Part shown: piece after piece, positions 62,260-64,000 of the stretch
How the letters are laid out: every line of letters begins with the position of its first letter
Position numbering within the stretch: the stretch's first letter is position 1
Source of the DNA: an uncultured Opitutaceae bacterium
GTDB taxonomy: Bacteria; Verrucomicrobiota; Verrucomicrobiia; Opitutales; Opitutaceae
NCBI GenBank assembly: GCA_937958045.1
Contig: CALFXL010000071.1
Coordinates: forward strand, 67,155-131,154
Length of the DNA: 64,000 nucleotides
Direction of reading: 5' to 3'
Notes under the pieces: generated by a model
What the model saw: only the letters and a program-made list of their open reading frames with translations
Told to the model about the DNA's origin: nothing
The model's database searches: none
Position numbers and translations under genes: made by a program

Positions 62260-63048
62260 ATGCGCTTCTCGCGTCCACTGCTTCTCGTCGCAGTCGCGAT
62301 TTTTCTTCCCCTTTCCGCATTCGCCGACGCCACCGCGACGGTTCGTGAGAACGCCATCGCACTCTATCGCGAAAAGAAAAACGACGACGCCCGCGCCGCC
62401 TTCGAACGCCTCATCGCCGAAGAACCCGACGACGCCGAAGCGTTCTATTTCCTCGGCCGCATCGCGCTCCGTGAAAATCAACTCGAAGAATCCGCGCGCT
62501 TTCACCAACAGGCGCTCGCGCTTTCGCCCAACAATCTCCGCTACCTGCTCGATTACGCCGAAGTCTGCGGCAAACGCGCCAGCAGCGCGCCGCTGTTTTC
62601 CAAACTCGGCTGGGCGCGCAAATGCCTGCACGCGCTCGAGCGCGCCGTAGCCCTCGCGCCACACGACTTCGAAGCCAACGACTCGCTCGTACAATTTTAT
62701 CGTCAGGCGCCCCCGATTGCCGGCGGCGGTTGGGACAAAGCTTACGCGCACGCCGAAAAATTCCGCCTTACCGATCCCATCGGCGGCACGCGCATCCTGG
62801 CAGATTTATATAAACGCCAACAACGCCCCGCTGACGCCCTGCGCGTACTCTTCGCCGCGCTCGAACAACATCCGCGCGATTTCACCTTGCTCGAACTCAC
62901 CGGCACTCTCGCGCTCACATCTTCATTAGAAACCGACTGCGCCATCACCGCGCTCACACAAGGCATCGATCCCGCCGCCACCGATTCCCAGACCGCCCGT
63001 ATAAAAAACCTCCTCGCACAACTTACCGCGATTCGAGAAAAACCATAA
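62260..63048 (+). CDS. Secreted TPR protein
   Basis: 262 residues from the ATG at 62260 (MRFSRPLLLVAVAIFLPLSA), with a signal peptide. Tetratricopeptide repeats are visible: 'ALYREKKNDDARAAFERLIA', 'AFYFLGRIALRENQLEESAR' and 'RILADLYKRQQRPADALRVL'. TPRs mediate protein contacts; the partner is unknown. It follows the exporter genes in the same direction and may be transcribed with them. Confidence 0.85.
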   Translation: MRFSRPLLLVAVAIFLPLSAFADATATVRENAIALYREKKNDDARAAFERLIAEEPDDAEAFYFLGRIALRENQLEESARFHQQALALSPNNLRYLLDYAEVCGKRASSAPLFSKLGWARKCLHALERAVALAPHDFEANDSLVQFYRQAPPIAGGGWDKAYAHAEKFRLTDPIGGTRILADLYKRQQRPADALRVLFAALEQHPRDFTLLELTGTLALTSSLETDCAITALTQGIDPAATDSQTARIKNLLAQLTAIREKP

Positions 63049-63540
63049 CAACCAACACGCGCCCACGCAGTGCAGGCGCTCGAACCGGGGCGGCGCGGGC
63101 GAAATCAAACAGACAGGAAATTATCGGAAATGCGACAACCACCCTAGGCGGTGATCAGTAGACGGTGGTTATTAAAGTTTCACCGAGCCATCGTTTCCCG
63201 CCGACGTATTCCATTTGCGTTGAAATCCAAGACCCACCGCCGCGTATTATATACGCACACCCTCAGACAAAGCCGGCCCTAGACAACTTTGTTCAATCTT
63301 GAGCCCCCAGCAACGCCGCCCCGCGCCAATTTTTCCCACCTGGCAACCCCATACTCGCAGTTGAGCTTTGCCTGGTAGCGGGAATCCATCTTGTTTTTGT
63401 TAAAAATCACCCAGCCCTCTCACCCCATACGACTTATGACTCTATCGCTGCAATACCCCTCCCCCTCCCAGTCCGAAACCCCAACCCCCGCAAAGCTCAA
63501 CTGAGTTGATGCTAATAACACTGTTAGGCAAAGTAAGCGG
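63049..63540. other. Gene-less stretch with a long 14-bp inverted repeat before an integron-like boundary
   Basis: No ORF above noise is seen. CAGTTGAGCTTTGC (63358-63371) and its exact complement GCAAAGCTCAACTG (63490-63503) bracket 118 bases of pyrimidine-rich sequence. 19 bases after the second arm comes GTTAGGC (63523-63529), the attC/attI core sequence. The stretch is less GC-rich than the chromosome to the left and may be an integron leader or a gene-less cassette. Confidence 0.4.
63523..63529 (+). other. Integron core site GTTAGGC (possible recombination boundary)
   Basis: GTTAGGC matches the GTTRRRY R' core at which integron integrases cut. It lies 11 bases before the ATG of the cassette-like gene, a normal position for a cassette start. 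A convincing upstream R'' partner was not found. Confidence 0.45.
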
Positions 63541-63951
63541 ATGAACACTATACGCTCTATCGAACTACGCGGAGTCTTCCGGCCTTCGATGAAGGAGAAA
63601 GTGTTCTTTGCGACCTCCTTTGTGCCGGCGTTGATAATCGTCTATCGCATCGCGTATGAAGCCTTCGGCGGGAGCGTTTCTGCGTTCAATTATCTCGTGT
63701 TAGCTCTTTTACTTCTGTTTCCGTTATTCATGTCTGAGCTGAATCTTCGCACTATCCGAATAGACGAAGAGATGCTTAAGGGAGCGGCGCCGCTTGGTTT
63801 ATACCGTCAGGTGCTGCGGTTAGAGGAGATCGAAGGCATCAGGCTCAATTCGACAGGTCGAGGATCTGTCGCAGAGATTTTCGTCCGGGGGCGCTGGATT
63901 GTTTTGTTCAGCAACGAGAACTTTCGACGCCATGTTCACAATCCGGCCTAA
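63541..63951 (+). CDS. Cassette-like hypothetical protein with two membrane helices
   Basis: 136 residues. Two hydrophobic stretches ('VFFATSFVPALIIVYRIAY' and 'NYLVLALLLLFPLFM') precede a beta-rich C-terminal domain ('RTIRIDEEMLKG...RLEEIEGIRLNS...VAEIFVRGRWIVLFS') that resembles small bacterial PH-type membrane proteins. The codon use is far more AT-rich than that of the rest of the window, indicating a foreign origin. The stop codon TAA lies inside GCCTAAC (63946-63952), as is common in integron cassettes. Function unknown. Confidence 0.65.
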   Translation: MNTIRSIELRGVFRPSMKEKVFFATSFVPALIIVYRIAYEAFGGSVSAFNYLVLALLLLFPLFMSELNLRTIRIDEEMLKGAAPLGLYRQVLRLEEIEGIRLNSTGRGSVAEIFVRGRWIVLFSNENFRRHVHNPA

Positions 63952-64000
63952 CCAGTAAGGATGAGAAGGCGTCGACAGGCCGTGCAACGCTCGTGAGCGG
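63946..64000 (+). other. Start of a probable attC site, cut by the window end
   Basis: GCCTAAC matches the RYYYAAC R'' core and is the exact complement of the GTTAGGC found upstream of the gene. It is followed by sequence with short inverted segments. The rest of the site, including R', would lie beyond 64000. Confidence 0.45.

Noticed and set aside
63330..63529. A complete attC site upstream of the cassette-like gene
   Set aside because: GTTAGGC and a 14-bp inverted repeat are there, but no RYYYAAC partner complementary to GTTAGGC was found at the left, so only the single core site is reported.

Overview
The window looks like a chromosomal segment of a GC-rich Gram-negative bacterium of the Verrucomicrobiota, most probably Opitutaceae. 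The reasons are a GreA with a very long extra N-terminal region (a PVC-superphylum trait), FabV, a lipid A deacylase, TonB, an outer-membrane barrel, weak Shine-Dalgarno signals and family resemblances. This is inference; there is no rRNA gene to settle it.

Layout. 1-3 kb: end of an anti-sigma factor, fabV, a secreted hypothetical protein, dtd. 3-19 kb: a nitrogen-acquisition locus. A divergent FAD oxidoreductase faces an operon with a sigma-54 promoter, encoding an ABC importer (binding protein, permease, ATPase), a NikR-like regulator, two DUF1989 proteins (UAAP1/UAAP2, i.e. CgdA/CgdB-like), a biotin-dependent urea/guanidine carboxylase and, after two secreted glycan-active proteins, allophanate hydrolase. 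The set reads as guanidine -> carboxyguanidine -> allophanate -> ammonia + CO2. 19-32 kb: housekeeping genes (M23 peptidase, hemW, lipoprotein, rsmB, long greA, ArsR-methyltransferase fusion, hflX, cysK, a trans-sulfuration enzyme) and tRNA-Gln. 32-39 kb: outer-membrane proteins, a ParA-based three-gene cluster, a response regulator and TonB. 39-48 kb: two hybrid histidine kinases, tRNA-Ser, a RidA-like protein, an amidase. 48-58 kb: a two-gene membrane/coiled-coil cluster, def, a Gfo/Idh oxidoreductase, an amidohydrolase, an AzgA-type permease, a tandem GTP cyclohydrolase II-like protein, a SIS protein and crcB. 58-63 kb: a MacA/MacB-type exporter and a TPR protein. 63-64 kb: an AT-richer stretch that looks like an integron gene cassette cut by the window end.

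The most unusual signals are: (a) a family of degenerate inverted repeats (GTAGTTGG / CCAACTAC arms) found in almost every gap of the guanidine operon, inserted twice in frame inside the carboxylase, and once flanking an antisense four-helix-bundle gene; (b) a shared GTAACAC-N14-GTAACAC element at two places in that operon, next to a NikR-like protein whose metal-binding Cys is replaced by Tyr; (c) a ParA cluster with an adaptor that ends in a basic amphipathic tail; (d) the integron-like cassette.
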